DNA of 64,000 nucleotides from Micromonospora echinofusca (GCF_900091445.1 NZ_LT607733.1:806001-870000), one strand, 5' to 3'; numbered from the stretch's first letter, positions 43,156 to 52,706 are shown. Numbers and translations are program-made. The notes: generated from the sequence alone by a model not told the origin.

Positions 43156-43362
43156 ATGCGTACGAACGAGGTGATGGGCCGGCTCGAGGCCGCCGTCAGC
43201 GCACTGGGGGACGTCGACGTCTCCGCGTGGCCCGAGGACACGCTCAAGGAACAGCTCGATGACCTGTCGGCGGCGCTGGTCGCGCTCGACACGGTGCTCT
43301 CCCGGGTCGCCGAGGAGATCCGCGCCCGCGGCCTGCGCATCGAGGAGCCCGTCTCGGCCTGA
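43156..43362 (+). CDS. Small hypothetical protein
   Basis: A 68-residue protein, mostly two amphipathic helices (EVMGRLEAAVSALGDVDVSA and EQLDDLSAALVALDTVLSRV) able to form a coiled coil. No domain name can be given. The upstream ~75 bases are AT-richer than average and end in GGTTGTTATAGCC, a plausible -10 region 15 bases before the ATG, but the -35 spacing is poor. Confidence 0.6.
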   Translation: MRTNEVMGRLEAAVSALGDVDVSAWPEDTLKEQLDDLSAALVALDTVLSRVAEEIRARGLRIEEPVSA

Positions 43363-43474
43363 CCCGCCCGCTGCGTGACGGGCCGAAGTTCTCGGCGCGT
43401 CGCTGGCGGCGGGGCGGGCCGGTGGGATACCCGGGCACGGCAATGCCGGGGTCGTGTCGGGGGTGGCTGGCAGG

Positions 43475-45067
43475 ATGGAGCCCGTGCGGTTCCTCGACCT
43501 GGCAGCCACCTCCGCCGCCGTCGGCGCCACCCGGGCCCGGAGGGCCAAGGTGGAGCTGCTCGCTGCCGCGCTGCGGGCGCTCGACCCGCCCGAGGTGCCG
43601 GCGGGCGCCGGCTGGCTGGCTGGTGAGCTGCGCCAGCGGCAGACCGGGGTGGGCTGGGCGAGCCTGCGTGACCTGCCGCCGCCGGCCGCCGAGTCGACCC
43701 TGACCGTGGCCGCCGTCGACGCGGCCATCGACGAGATCGCGTCCGTGCACGGGCCGGGCTCGCAGGCCCGCCGCCGGGAGCTGCTCGGCGCGCTCTTCGC
43801 CGCCGCCACCGCCGAGGAACAGCGGCTGCTCACCGGGCTGTTCAGCGGCGAGCTGCGCCAGGGCGCGCAGGCGGGGCTGCTCGCCGACGCGGTGGCCCGG
43901 GCCGCCGAGGTGCCGGTCGCCGCCGTACGCCGGGCGTTGCTGCTCGCCGGCGACCTGCGCGCGGTCGCGGTCGCCGCGCTCGACGGGGGCGCGGCGGCGC
44001 TGGCCGCCTTCGGCCTCCAGGTCGGCCGTCCGCTCGCGCCGATGCTGGCGCAGAGCGCGCCCTCGGTCGACGAGGCGCTCACGGCCACCGGCACCCCCGC
44101 CGTGGTCGACGTCAAGCTCGACGGCATCCGGATCCAGGTCCACCGCTCGGGCGACGACATCGCCGTGTTCACCCGCAGCCTGGACGACATCACCGCCCGC
44201 GTGCCGGAGGTGGTCGCCGCCGTGCGGGCGCTGCCCGCCCGCGAGCTGGTGCTCGACGGGGAGGCGATCGGGCTCGACCAGACGGGCCGGCCGCTGCCCT
44301 TCCAGCAGACGTCGAGCCGGGCGGCGCGGCGCACCACGTCGGGCGGCACCGGCCGCGCCCCGGTCGCCCCGGCGGTGCGCGCGGCCGCCGAGACCACCGG
44401 CGAGACGGTGCTGACGCCGTACTTCTTCGACCTGCTGCACCTCGACGGCGACGACCTCGTCGACCGGCCCGGCCGGGACCGCTGGGCCGCGCTCGACGCC
44501 GCCGTCGACGCCTCGCTGCTGGTGGGCCGGGTGGAGGTCGACGGCCCCGGGCCGGCCGGCGAGGCGTTCGCCGCCGCCGTCGACGCCGGCCAGGAGGGGG
44601 TCGTCGTGAAGGCGCCCGACGCCCCCTACGACGCGGGCCGGCGCGGCGCGGCCTGGGTGAAGGTGAAGCCCCGGCACACCCTCGACCTGGTGGTGCTGGC
44701 GGTGGAGTGGGGCAGCGGGCGGCGTCAGGGCTGGCTGTCCAACCTGCATCTCGGCGCCCGCGACCCGCGCACCGGCGACTTCGTCATGCTCGGCAAGACG
44801 TTCAAGGGCCTCACCGACGAGCTGCTGCGCTGGCAGACCGAGCGCTTCCTCGGCCTCGCCGTCGAGCGCGGCGACTGGGTGGTGCGGGTCCGCCCCGAGC
44901 AGGTGGTCGAGATCGCCTTCGACGGGGTGCAGACCAGCACCCGCTACCCGGGCGGGATGGCGCTGCGCTTCGCCCGGGTGCTGCGCTACCGCGACGACAA
45001 GACGGCGGCGGAGGCCGACACCATCGACGCCGTACGCGCCATCCACGCCGGCCGCGTCACCGGCTGA
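43475..45067 (+). CDS. ATP-dependent DNA ligase (LigB type)
   Basis: A 530-residue ligase. The N-terminal DNA-binding domain covers about 1-190. The adenylation Lys is in VDVKLDGIRI (about residue 213), then the ELVLDGEAIG, GQEGVVVKAPDAPYDAGR and WVKVKP motifs follow, and a C-terminal OB domain ends near residue 525. It resembles mycobacterial LigB rather than the LigD of end joining, as no polymerase or Ku gene is nearby. ATG 43475 or GTG 43484 may be the start; both are close to the family start RFLDLAATS. Confidence 0.92.
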   Translation: MEPVRFLDLAATSAAVGATRARRAKVELLAAALRALDPPEVPAGAGWLAGELRQRQTGVGWASLRDLPPPAAESTLTVAAVDAAIDEIASVHGPGSQARRRELLGALFAAATAEEQRLLTGLFSGELRQGAQAGLLADAVARAAEVPVAAVRRALLLAGDLRAVAVAALDGGAAALAAFGLQVGRPLAPMLAQSAPSVDEALTATGTPAVVDVKLDGIRIQVHRSGDDIAVFTRSLDDITARVPEVVAAVRALPARELVLDGEAIGLDQTGRPLPFQQTSSRAARRTTSGGTGRAPVAPAVRAAAETTGETVLTPYFFDLLHLDGDDLVDRPGRDRWAALDAAVDASLLVGRVEVDGPGPAGEAFAAAVDAGQEGVVVKAPDAPYDAGRRGAAWVKVKPRHTLDLVVLAVEWGSGRRQGWLSNLHLGARDPRTGDFVMLGKTFKGLTDELLRWQTERFLGLAVERGDWVVRVRPEQVVEIAFDGVQTSTRYPGGMALRFARVLRYRDDKTAAEADTIDAVRAIHAGRVTG

Positions 45068-45145
45068 GCCGGCGGGCCGCCCGACACCGGAGCCGGGTGG
45101 TGCGGTGCGTACCCGTGGGGAGCCTGCCGTGTCCCGTGGGACCGG

Positions 45146-45967
45146 TCAGGCGGCGCCCTGCGGCGCGGGCTCGGCGGCCCGGTCGACGGGCCGCTTCGGC
45201 TCCACGCCCGCCAGCCGGCGGGCCTCCCGGCGGGCCACCCAGCCGTAGCCGAAGAGGGTCATCACGGCGAAGATCCACCACTGCACGACGTAGCCGAAGT
45301 TCTGCCAGTTGTTGGTGTATCCGACCGGCACGTCCTTGAAGACCGGGTCGGCCGCCGGGGACTGCTCGTCGAGCAGCAGGTACGCCCCGTGCACCGGGTA
45401 GGGCAGTTCGCGGGCGAGTCGGGGCACGCCGACGCGCCGGGTCTCCAGCTTGCCGTCGCGCCGGGTGACGGCGACCGAACCGCTCTCGCTCAGGTGCACC
45501 CGCCCCGTCACGGTCACCTCGCCGGGCGGCAGGGCCGGCACGTCCGGCTGGACGGTCGCGTCGCCGCCCCGGGCCGGCGGGATCCAGCCCCGGTCCACCA
45601 GCACGGCGGTGCCGTCGGCCAGCACCAGCGGCGTGACCACCTCGAAGCCGACGGTGCGGTCCACCGAGCGACCCCGGACCAGGACCACGTTCGCCGGGTC
45701 GTAGCGGCCGGTCACGGTGACCTTGGTCCACGCCTTCTCCGCGGCGGGGGCGGGGCCGGCCGTGCCGCTGCCGCCGGTCGGGGCGGGCAGCACGTCGCGC
45801 AGCGGCACCGGGTCCATCCGCAGGCCGGCGTCGATCCGTTCGTTGATCTCCGTACGGCTTTGGTAGCGGTCCAGCTGCCAGTTGCCGAGCAGCACCATCA
45901 CGGCGGCGGCGACCAGGGTCAGCACGAGAATGCCCAGCCAGCGAGGCGTCAGCAGGAACCGGTACAC
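45146..45967 (-). CDS. SURF1-family protein (cytochrome oxidase biogenesis)
   Basis: A 273-residue membrane protein with one TM at each end: RFLLTPRWLGILVLTLVAAA (residues 3-22) and the segment after TNNWQNFGYVVQWWIFAVMT (about 215-240). Between them VTVTGRYDPANVVLVRGRSV and VLVDRGWIPPAR are SURF1 motifs. SURF1 helps insert heme into aa3 oxidase. GTG 45967 fits the usual VYRFLLTPRW start; a GTG two codons earlier is possible. Confidence 0.9.
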   Translation of the reverse strand: MYRFLLTPRWLGILVLTLVAAAVMVLLGNWQLDRYQSRTEINERIDAGLRMDPVPLRDVLPAPTGGSGTAGPAPAAEKAWTKVTVTGRYDPANVVLVRGRSVDRTVGFEVVTPLVLADGTAVLVDRGWIPPARGGDATVQPDVPALPPGEVTVTGRVHLSESGSVAVTRRDGKLETRRVGVPRLARELPYPVHGAYLLLDEQSPAADPVFKDVPVGYTNNWQNFGYVVQWWIFAVMTLFGYGWVARREARRLAGVEPKRPVDRAAEPAPQGAA

Positions 45968-46198
45968 GCACACGAGGCTACCCCTGTGACCGGAGGCACT
46001 CGCCGCGACAGCCCCCTCCGGGCCCAACCTCGGCGCCCGCCCCCGCCCGAACGCCACGGACGGTCCGCCCGGCGGCGGCGCGACACCGCCGGCACGCCCG
46101 TTCGGCGGCGGCCACCCGACGGTCGGTTGGGCTATCGTCACGCGGGCGGACCGCGCCGTCGGCCCGTCGCAGGTCCCCCGCCGCCCCGCAGGGAGTCG

Positions 46199-47599
46199 AT
46201 GATGACCGTCGTGCCGCGCCTGGTGCTCAGCGCACCGTCCTCCGGCCACGGCAAGAACGCGCTGGCGATCGGGCTGCTCGCCGCCTTCGCCGACCGGGGC
46301 GTCGACGTCGCCGGATTCAAGGTCGGCCCCGACCGCGTCGACGCCGCTTACCTCGGGCTGGCCGCCGGTCGCCCCGGGCGGACCCTCGACCCCCGGCTGG
46401 TCGGCGCCGACCGGGTCGTCCCGCTCGTCGGCCACGGCGCGGCCGGCGCCGGGCTCGCCGTGGTGCAGGGCAGCATGGGCCTGTACGACAGTCTCGCCGG
46501 CAGCCCGGAGCGCGAGTCGACCGCCGCCGTGGCCGTCGCGCTGCGCAGCCCGGTCGTGCTGGTGGTCGACGTCGCCGCCACGGGGCAGTCGGTGGCCGCC
46601 CTGGTGCACGGCTTCCGGTCGTACGACGAGCAGCTCTGGTTGGGCGGGGTGATCCTCAACCGGGTGGCCTCCTCCCGGCACGAGGAGCTGCTGCGCGAGG
46701 CGCTCGACGACATCGGCGTACCGGTCTACGGCGCGCTGCGCCGCCAGGACCTGCCGTCCGTGCTGCCCGCCCGCCGCTACGGGGCGGTGCCCGCGCTCGC
46801 CCGCACCGACGATGCCACCCGGGCGGTCCGCCGGCTCGGCGAGGCGGTCGCCGCCACCGTCGAGCTGGACCGGCTGCTGGGCCTGGCCCGCTCCGCCCCG
46901 CCGCTGCCCGCGCCACCCTGGACGCCGGAGGCCGGGCGCGAGGGTGCCGCGCCGGCGCCGTCCGGGCCGCGCCCCGTCGTCGCGGTCGCCGGGACGCCGG
47001 GCGGCAGCTACAGCCATCCCGAGACCGTCGAGCTGCTGCGGGCGGCCGGCGCCGAGGTGGTGACGGTCGACCCGCTGCACGACGAGGCGCTGCCCGCCGG
47101 CACCGGCGCGCTGGTCGTCGGCGGCGGGCTGCCCGAGTCGTACGCGGGGCAGCTCTCCGCCAACCGTCGGCTCTGCATCGCGGTCGCCGAGCTGGCCCGC
47201 ACCGGGCGGCCCGTCGTCGCCGAGGGGGCCGGCCTGCTCTGGCTGGCCCGGGAACTGGACGGGCTGCCCATGTGCGGCGTGCTCGCCGCGGTGGGCACCC
47301 GCCGTGACGGCCTGGTGCTGGGCTACCGGGAGGCGACCGCGCTGACGGACAGCCTCGTGGGCCCGGCGGGCACGGTGGTGACCGGGCACAAGGAGCACAG
47401 CGGGGTGCTCACCCCGCGTGCCGGGGCACGGCCGGCGTGGAGCTGGGACGGCGGGGCGCCCGAGGGCTTCGTCTGGCGGGGCGTGCACGCCTCGCAGCTC
47501 ACCCTGCACTGGGCGGCGCACCCGCGGCTGGCGGCGCGGCTCGTGGACGCGGCGGCGGCCGAGCCCGTGGCCGCCCGGCCCGGCGGGGTGCCCGCGTGA
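46199..47599 (+). CDS. cobB: Cobyrinic acid a,c-diamide synthase-like (CobB), active-site residues altered
   Basis: A 466-residue CobB homologue. The N-terminal ATPase-like domain starts VPRLVLSAPSSGHGKNALAI, where the P-loop Thr after GK is Asn, and continues with KVGPDRVDAAYLGLAAGRPG. The C-terminal glutaminase-like domain has VVAEGAGLLWL (about residue 338-348), where CobB enzymes normally have a Cys nucleophile (AECxGL). Overall alignment across both domains is otherwise complete. It may use free ammonia, depend on another subunit, or have changed function. ATG 46199 (or 46202) follows GCAGGGAG. GTGA overlap with the next gene. Confidence 0.85.
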   Translation: MMTVVPRLVLSAPSSGHGKNALAIGLLAAFADRGVDVAGFKVGPDRVDAAYLGLAAGRPGRTLDPRLVGADRVVPLVGHGAAGAGLAVVQGSMGLYDSLAGSPERESTAAVAVALRSPVVLVVDVAATGQSVAALVHGFRSYDEQLWLGGVILNRVASSRHEELLREALDDIGVPVYGALRRQDLPSVLPARRYGAVPALARTDDATRAVRRLGEAVAATVELDRLLGLARSAPPLPAPPWTPEAGREGAAPAPSGPRPVVAVAGTPGGSYSHPETVELLRAAGAEVVTVDPLHDEALPAGTGALVVGGGLPESYAGQLSANRRLCIAVAELARTGRPVVAEGAGLLWLARELDGLPMCGVLAAVGTRRDGLVLGYREATALTDSLVGPAGTVVTGHKEHSGVLTPRAGARPAWSWDGGAPEGFVWRGVHASQLTLHWAAHPRLAARLVDAAAAEPVAARPGGVPA

Positions 47600-48165
47600 T
47601 CGGTCAGGTGGCCGTGCGGCGCTTCCCGGCGCTGACGGTCTCCACGCCCCGCACCGAGGTACGCGCGCTGACCGCCGCCGACGCGGCGGCGGCCGACGAG
47701 GTCTTCGGCGACCGGCAGACCCAGCGGTGGCTGCCGCTGGCCGACACCTCCGGCCAGATCGACGGGCTGGCCTGGTGCACCGACCTGGCCCGGCAACGAC
47801 GCGACAGCGGCGACGGCGACCACTACGCGGTGGTACGCCGGGAGGACGACCGGGTGGTGGGCTGCCTGTGGACGCGGCGCACCGACTGGGGCGCCCGGTG
47901 CACGGAGGTCTCCTACGCGATGGCGGCACACGCCCGGGGCTTCGGCCTCGCGGTCGAGGCGGTCGACGCGCTCGCCATCGCGCTGATCCTCGAACACGGC
48001 TTCCAGCGCGTCGAGCTGCGGGTCGCCCCCGGCAACCTGGCCTCCCGCCGGGTCGCCGAGAAGGGCGGCTTCAGCTACGAGGGCCTGCTCCGCAACGCCG
48101 GCTTCGTCCGGGGCGGCCGGGTCGACCTGGAGGTCTGGTCCCTCGTCTCCGCCGACCTCCGCTGA
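47596..48165 (+). CDS. GNAT-family N-acetyltransferase (RimJ-like)
   Basis: A 189-residue acetyltransferase. STPRTEVRALTAADAAAADE opens the fold, and SYAMAAHARGFGLAVEAVDA (about 108-127) plus HGFQRVELRVAPGNLASRRV with the following AEKGGFSYEGLLRN (about 135-165) are the acetyl-CoA-binding motifs of RimJ/RimL-like proteins. Substrate unknown. Its GTG overlaps the cobB stop, so it is co-translated with cobB, an odd pairing. Confidence 0.88.
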   Translation: MIGQVAVRRFPALTVSTPRTEVRALTAADAAAADEVFGDRQTQRWLPLADTSGQIDGLAWCTDLARQRRDSGDGDHYAVVRREDDRVVGCLWTRRTDWGARCTEVSYAMAAHARGFGLAVEAVDALAIALILEHGFQRVELRVAPGNLASRRVAEKGGFSYEGLLRNAGFVRGGRVDLEVWSLVSADLR

Positions 48166-48200
48166 CGCCCCCCGGCCCGCCCGACCGTGGTCGGCGCGGC

Positions 48201-50333
48201 TCAGCGGACCATGCGGTCCGAGGGTGGGGTGAACTGGCGGGTGGGCTGGCCCTTGAGGCCGTCGCGGAGGGTCTGCGCCACCGCCTTGATCGGGATCTGC
48301 GACTGGCCGTCGCCGACCGCGTTGAACGGGTTGTCCGGGTCGGAGATGAAGCTGGCCGCCGCGAGTTCCGGGGTGTAGCCGACGAACCAGGCGGACCGGG
48401 TGCTGTCGGTGGTGCCCGTCTTGCCCGCCACCGGGCGCCCGACGGTGCCCCGCACGCTGTCCGCGGTCGACCAGCCGCCGCAGCTTCCCCGGGCCGGGGT
48501 GTCGCCGGTCGGGCAGCGCGCGGCGTCGGTGGCGGCGCGGGCCGCGTCGGCGTTCACCACCTGCCGGCAGCGCGGCTTGGCGACCTCGCGTTCGATCCCG
48601 GAGGTCGTCTTCCAGGTGGTCGGCGTGCCGTCGCGGTTGTAGATCGCCTGCACCGGGATCGCCTCGCAGTAGCGGCCGTCGGCGGCGATGGCGGCGTACG
48701 CGTTGGCCATCTCCAGGGGCGTGGCGTCGGAGACGCCCAGGGTGAACGCACCCCACTTCTTCACCTTCGCCGGGGACGCCTGCTCCCGGTCGACGTCGGT
48801 GCGCCAGCGCAGCCCGAGCTGCTCGGCGAGGTGGACCGCCTTGTCCGCGCCGACCTGCTCCTCCAGCCACACGAAGTACGTGTTCACCGACTTGCCGAAG
48901 CCGGACCACATGGTCTGGTTGCCGCTCATCGCGCCGCTGGCGTTGGAGGGCGCCCAGCCGTCGTAGACCTCGGAGCGGTAGCGGTGCGGGGCGTTGAACG
49001 AGGTGGACAGCGGCATGCCCGCGTTCAGCGCGGCCAGCATCGGGAACATCTTGAACGTCGAGCCGGCCTGGTAGCCCGGCAGGTCTCCGCCGCCGAGCAG
49101 GGGCGCCACGGTGTTCGGGTAGTTCGCCTTGACGTTCGGCCCGGCCTCGGGGTTGGAGCTCTGCCCGTTCTCGCTCAGGTCCAGCGAGTACGTCCGGTTC
49201 ACCGCCATCGCCTTGACCCGCCCGGTGCCGGGCTCGGAGACCACGATGCCGTTGGCGAAGGGGCTGCCGGTGTTCTCCTTGGTGCCGACGTTCTTCTCCG
49301 CCGCCTCCTGGATCTTGGGATCCATGCTGAGCACGATCCGGTAGCCGCCCCGGCGCAGCTTGTCCATCCGTTCCAGCCGGTTCTCGCCGAACGCGGGCTG
49401 CGCGCTCCACCAGTTCTTCAGGTAGTCGCAGGCGAAGCCCCAGCTGTTCCACTTGTCGGGCACGGCGGCGCAGTCGTTCGGCGGGTACGTCAGCTTGAGC
49501 CGGATCGGCTCGGACTTCGCCTGCGTGACGGCGTCCGGCGAGAGGTAGCCGAGCTGGGCCATCCGGTCGAGCACGTAGTTGCGCCGGCCGGTGGCATCCT
49601 TCTGGTCGGAGCTGGCCGGGTCGTACTCGGAAGGGGACTTGACCAGGCCGGCGAGGGTGGCCGCCTCGACGGGGCTGAGGTCCTTGGGGGCCTTGGAGAA
49701 GAAGATCTCGCTGGCCGCGTAGATGCCGTACGCGCGGTGCCCGAAGTACGCGGAGTTGAGGTAGCGCTCCAGGATCTGGTCCTTGCTCAGCTCCTTCTCC
49801 AGGTCCATCGCCATCCGCATCTCGCGGACCTTGCGCAGGCTGGTCTGCTGGGTGGCCTCCTGCACCTCCTTCGGCGTCTTCGCGCTGTCCCGCAGCGCCA
49901 TCCGCACGTACTGCATCGTGAGTGTGGAGGCGCCCTGGGAGACACCGCTGGAGCGGGCGTTCGCCACGAAGGCGCGGGCGACGCCCTTCGGGTCGACGCC
50001 CCGGTGCTGGTAGAAGCGGTTGTCCTCGGCGGCGACGATCGCCTGCTGCATGTTCGGCGAGATGTCGGCCAGCTTCGTGTACTGCCGGTACTCCTCGTAG
50101 AACATCGTCAGCACCGTCTTGCCGTCCGGCGCGTAGACGTACGACGTCTCGGCCGGCAGCGCGGTGGTGAGGATCTTGGTCTTGTGTTCCATGGCGTGCG
50201 CCGTGACCTTGGCGCCGAGGCCGGTGGCGGCGGCCACCGGGTACGCCACGGCGGCGACCACGATGCCGGCGATCAGTCCGGCGCGGAGGAGGGGAACGAG
50301 ACGACCAGCGGCAGCAAGGGGTCGGTTGCTCAC
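48201..50333 (-). CDS. Class A penicillin-binding protein
   Basis: A 710-residue bifunctional peptidoglycan synthase. A TM anchor at residues 13-35 is followed by the glycosyltransferase domain (EDNRFYQHRGVDPKGVARAF at about 95-114; STLTMQYVR; LERYLNSAYFG) and the transpeptidase domain with SxxK in GSTFKMF (about residue 425), SVN (about 490) and KTGTTD (about 640). All catalytic motifs are intact. The gene interrupts the cob genes and is divergent from cobC, with the upstream 120 bases containing AT-richer promoter-like sequence (TTATGACATTTCC). Confidence 0.95.
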   Translation of the reverse strand: MSNRPLAAAGRLVPLLRAGLIAGIVVAAVAYPVAAATGLGAKVTAHAMEHKTKILTTALPAETSYVYAPDGKTVLTMFYEEYRQYTKLADISPNMQQAIVAAEDNRFYQHRGVDPKGVARAFVANARSSGVSQGASTLTMQYVRMALRDSAKTPKEVQEATQQTSLRKVREMRMAMDLEKELSKDQILERYLNSAYFGHRAYGIYAASEIFFSKAPKDLSPVEAATLAGLVKSPSEYDPASSDQKDATGRRNYVLDRMAQLGYLSPDAVTQAKSEPIRLKLTYPPNDCAAVPDKWNSWGFACDYLKNWWSAQPAFGENRLERMDKLRRGGYRIVLSMDPKIQEAAEKNVGTKENTGSPFANGIVVSEPGTGRVKAMAVNRTYSLDLSENGQSSNPEAGPNVKANYPNTVAPLLGGGDLPGYQAGSTFKMFPMLAALNAGMPLSTSFNAPHRYRSEVYDGWAPSNASGAMSGNQTMWSGFGKSVNTYFVWLEEQVGADKAVHLAEQLGLRWRTDVDREQASPAKVKKWGAFTLGVSDATPLEMANAYAAIAADGRYCEAIPVQAIYNRDGTPTTWKTTSGIEREVAKPRCRQVVNADAARAATDAARCPTGDTPARGSCGGWSTADSVRGTVGRPVAGKTGTTDSTRSAWFVGYTPELAAASFISDPDNPFNAVGDGQSQIPIKAVAQTLRDGLKGQPTRQFTPPSDRMVR

Positions 50334-50454
50334 ACGCCCAAGTTATGACATTTCCGATTCGTACCTGAGAAATATTCATGAACGCCCGTGTGGTGATGCG
50401 GCCCACGCCGGGATGCGCTGTCCCGCGCGCCACCTTCCCGGCAGGATCGCGGAC

Positions 50455-51615
50455 ATGCGTGGTCAGCCGACCGATACCCTCCCCGGAAGCGGATCCGAAG
50501 CCGGGGCCGGAGCCGGGCCCGGGCCCGGAGCCGAAGCCGGGCCCGGAGCCGAAGCCATCCGTCCCGAGGCCGGGCCCGACCTCGCCCATCACGGGGACGC
50601 CGAGGTGGGGCCGGGGCTGGTCGACCTCGCCGTCAACGTGCGGCGCGACGCGATGCCGGACTGGCTGGCCGACCCGATCACCGCCGCGCTCGGCGACCTC
50701 GCCGCGTACCCCGACCCGGGGCCGGCCCGCGCGGCCGTCGCGGCCCGGCACGGCCGCCCGCCCGCCGAGGTGCTGCTCACCGCCGGCGCCGCCGAGGGCT
50801 TCGTGCTGCTCGCCCGGGCGCTGACCGGCGTGCGCCGGCCGGTGGTGGTGCATCCGCAGTTCACCGAGCCCGAGGCCGCGCTGCGCGCCGCCGGGCACCG
50901 GGTGGAGCGGGTGCTGCTCGACGCGGACGACGACTTCCGGCTCGACCCGGCCCGGGTGCCCGCCGACGCCGACCTCGTGATGATCGGCAACCCGACCAAT
51001 CCCACGTCGGTGCTGCACCCGGCCGCCGACCTGGCCGCCCTGGCCCGGCCCGGCCGGGTGCTGGTCGTCGACGAGGCGTTCGCCGACACCACCGTCGCCC
51101 CCGGCGTGAGCGGGGAACCGGAGTCGCTGGCCGCGCGGCGGGACCTGCCCGGCCTGCTGGTGGTCCGCAGCCTCACCAAGACCTGGGGACTGGCCGGCCT
51201 GCGGATCGGCTACCTGCTCGGCGAGGCCGCGCTGCTGGAGCGGTTGGCCGCCGCCCAGCCGCTCTGGGCCGTCTCCACCCCGGCCCTGGCGGCCGCGTCG
51301 GCCTGCGCCACGCCCGTCGCGGTCGAGGCCGAGCGCGCCATCGCCGTCCGGCTCGCCGCCGACCGCGACCACCTGGTCGCCCGCCTGTCGGCCCTGCCCG
51401 GCGTACGCGTCGCCGGCCGACCCGCCAGCGCGTTCGTGCTGGTGCACGTGCCCGGGGCCGCCGACGTGCGGCTCGCCCTGCGGCGGCGCGGCTGGGCGGT
51501 GCGCCGGGGCGACACCTTCCCCGGTCTCGGCCCGGACTGGCTGCGCGTCGCCGTACGCGACCGGGCCACCACCGACGCGTTCACCGAGGTACTGGCAGAG
51601 ATCCTGGAGGCGTGA
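50455..51615 (+). CDS. cobC: CobC-like PLP-dependent threonine-phosphate decarboxylase/aminotransferase
   Basis: A 386-residue class I/II PLP enzyme. The cofactor Lys is in SLTKTWGLAGLRIGYLLG (about residue 243), with NPTNPTSVL and VVDEAFADT giving the pyridine-binding Asn and Asp. HisC-like sequences next to cobT usually make (R)-1-amino-2-propanol phosphate for the cobalamin loop; histidinol-phosphate aminotransferase is the alternative. The first ~45 residues are a low-complexity Gly/Ala/Glu/Pro stretch from a tandem DNA repeat. Stop overlaps cobT start. Confidence 0.82.
   Translation: MRGQPTDTLPGSGSEAGAGAGPGPGAEAGPGAEAIRPEAGPDLAHHGDAEVGPGLVDLAVNVRRDAMPDWLADPITAALGDLAAYPDPGPARAAVAARHGRPPAEVLLTAGAAEGFVLLARALTGVRRPVVVHPQFTEPEAALRAAGHRVERVLLDADDDFRLDPARVPADADLVMIGNPTNPTSVLHPAADLAALARPGRVLVVDEAFADTTVAPGVSGEPESLAARRDLPGLLVVRSLTKTWGLAGLRIGYLLGEAALLERLAAAQPLWAVSTPALAAASACATPVAVEAERAIAVRLAADRDHLVARLSALPGVRVAGRPASAFVLVHVPGAADVRLALRRRGWAVRRGDTFPGLGPDWLRVAVRDRATTDAFTEVLAEILEA
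50521..50556. repeat. Perfect 18-bp tandem duplication in cobC
   Basis: The unit gggcccggagccgaagcc occurs twice head to tail inside the low-complexity 5' part of cobC (degenerate copies extend back to about 50497). In frame, so it lengthens the protein by six residues per unit. Confidence 0.8.
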
Positions 51616-52706
51616 TGCTGGAGACCACGATCGCGGCGATCCGGCCGCCCGACGAGCCGGCCATGGCCGCCGCCCGGGAGTTGCAGGGGCGGCTGACGAA
51701 GCCCGCCGGCTCCCTCGGCGCCCTGGAGGAGCTCTCCGTACGCCTGGCCGGCCTGGCGGGGCACTGCCCGCCGCCGCTGCCCGAGCCGGCCGCCGTCGCG
51801 ATCTTCGCCGGTGACCACGGCGTGCACGCCCAGGGGGTGACGCCCTGGCCGCAGGAGGTCACCGCCCAGATGATCGGCAACTTCCTCGCCGGCGGCGCGG
51901 TGGTCAACGCGTTCGCCCGGCAGGCCGGCGCCTCGGTCACCGTGGTCGACGTCGGCGTGGCCACCGCGCTGCCGGTCGCCGCGCCGGGCGGGCACGCCGG
52001 AGACCGGCCGGCCCGCGACGAGCCCCGGCTGGTCGCGGCGAACGTCCGCGCCGGCACCCGGGACCTGGCGGTGACCGCCGCGCTGACCCGCGACGAGGCC
52101 CGCGCGGCCGCCGAGACCGGCATCCGGGTGGCCGGCGAGCTGATCGACGCCGGCGCGGGCATCCTGCTCACCGGCGACATGGGCATCGGCAACACCACGC
52201 CCGCCGCCGCCCTGATCGCCGCGTTCGCCGGCATCGACCCGGCGGAGACGACCGGCCGGGGCACCGGGGTCGACGACCCGACGTACGCCCGCAAGGTGGC
52301 CGTCGTGCGGGCCGCGCTGCGCCGGCACGCCCCCGACCCGGCCGACCCGCTGGGCGTGCTGGCCGCCGTCGGCGGCCTGGAGCACGCCGCGCTGGCCGGG
52401 CTGATCCTGGGCGCCGCCGCCCGCCGCACGCCGGTGCTGCTGGACGGGGTGATCGCGGTCTCCGCGGCGCTCGCCGCGGCGGCGTTCGCCCCGCACGCCG
52501 TGGCCGCCATGGTGGCCGGGCACCGCTCCGCCGAGCCGGGCGCCACGGTCGCGCTGCGCCGGCTGGGCCTGGAGCCGCTGATCGACCTCGGGCTGCGCCT
52601 GGGTGAGGGCACCGGCGCGCTGCTCGCGCTGCCGGTGGTCACCGGCGCGGTCCGGGTGCTGCACGAGGTCGCCACCTTCGACTCGGCGGGGGTGGCCGAG
52701 AAGTGA
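51615..52706 (+). CDS. cobT: Nicotinate-nucleotide-dimethylbenzimidazole phosphoribosyltransferase
   Basis: Activates the lower ligand of cobalamin. At 363 residues it has the normal length. LTKPAGSLGALEELSVRLAG, IFAGDHGVHAQGVTPWPQEV, LLTGDMGIGNTTPAAALIAA and the catalytic Glu in LRLGEGTGALLALP (about residue 332) are all present. ATG 51615 overlaps the cobC stop (TGATG), placing it firmly in the cobC-cobT-cysG operon. Confidence 0.96.
   Translation: MLETTIAAIRPPDEPAMAAARELQGRLTKPAGSLGALEELSVRLAGLAGHCPPPLPEPAAVAIFAGDHGVHAQGVTPWPQEVTAQMIGNFLAGGAVVNAFARQAGASVTVVDVGVATALPVAAPGGHAGDRPARDEPRLVAANVRAGTRDLAVTAALTRDEARAAAETGIRVAGELIDAGAGILLTGDMGIGNTTPAAALIAAFAGIDPAETTGRGTGVDDPTYARKVAVVRAALRRHAPDPADPLGVLAAVGGLEHAALAGLILGAAARRTPVLLDGVIAVSAALAAAAFAPHAVAAMVAGHRSAEPGATVALRRLGLEPLIDLGLRLGEGTGALLALPVVTGAVRVLHEVATFDSAGVAEK

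Noticed and set aside
47323..51447. Very long minus-strand open frame across cobB, PBP and cobC regions
   Set aside because: Antisense or out-of-frame shadow caused by high GC; covers well-supported genes and has no domain resemblance. The same applies to long frames such as 2840-5104 (-) and 38546-41548 (+).
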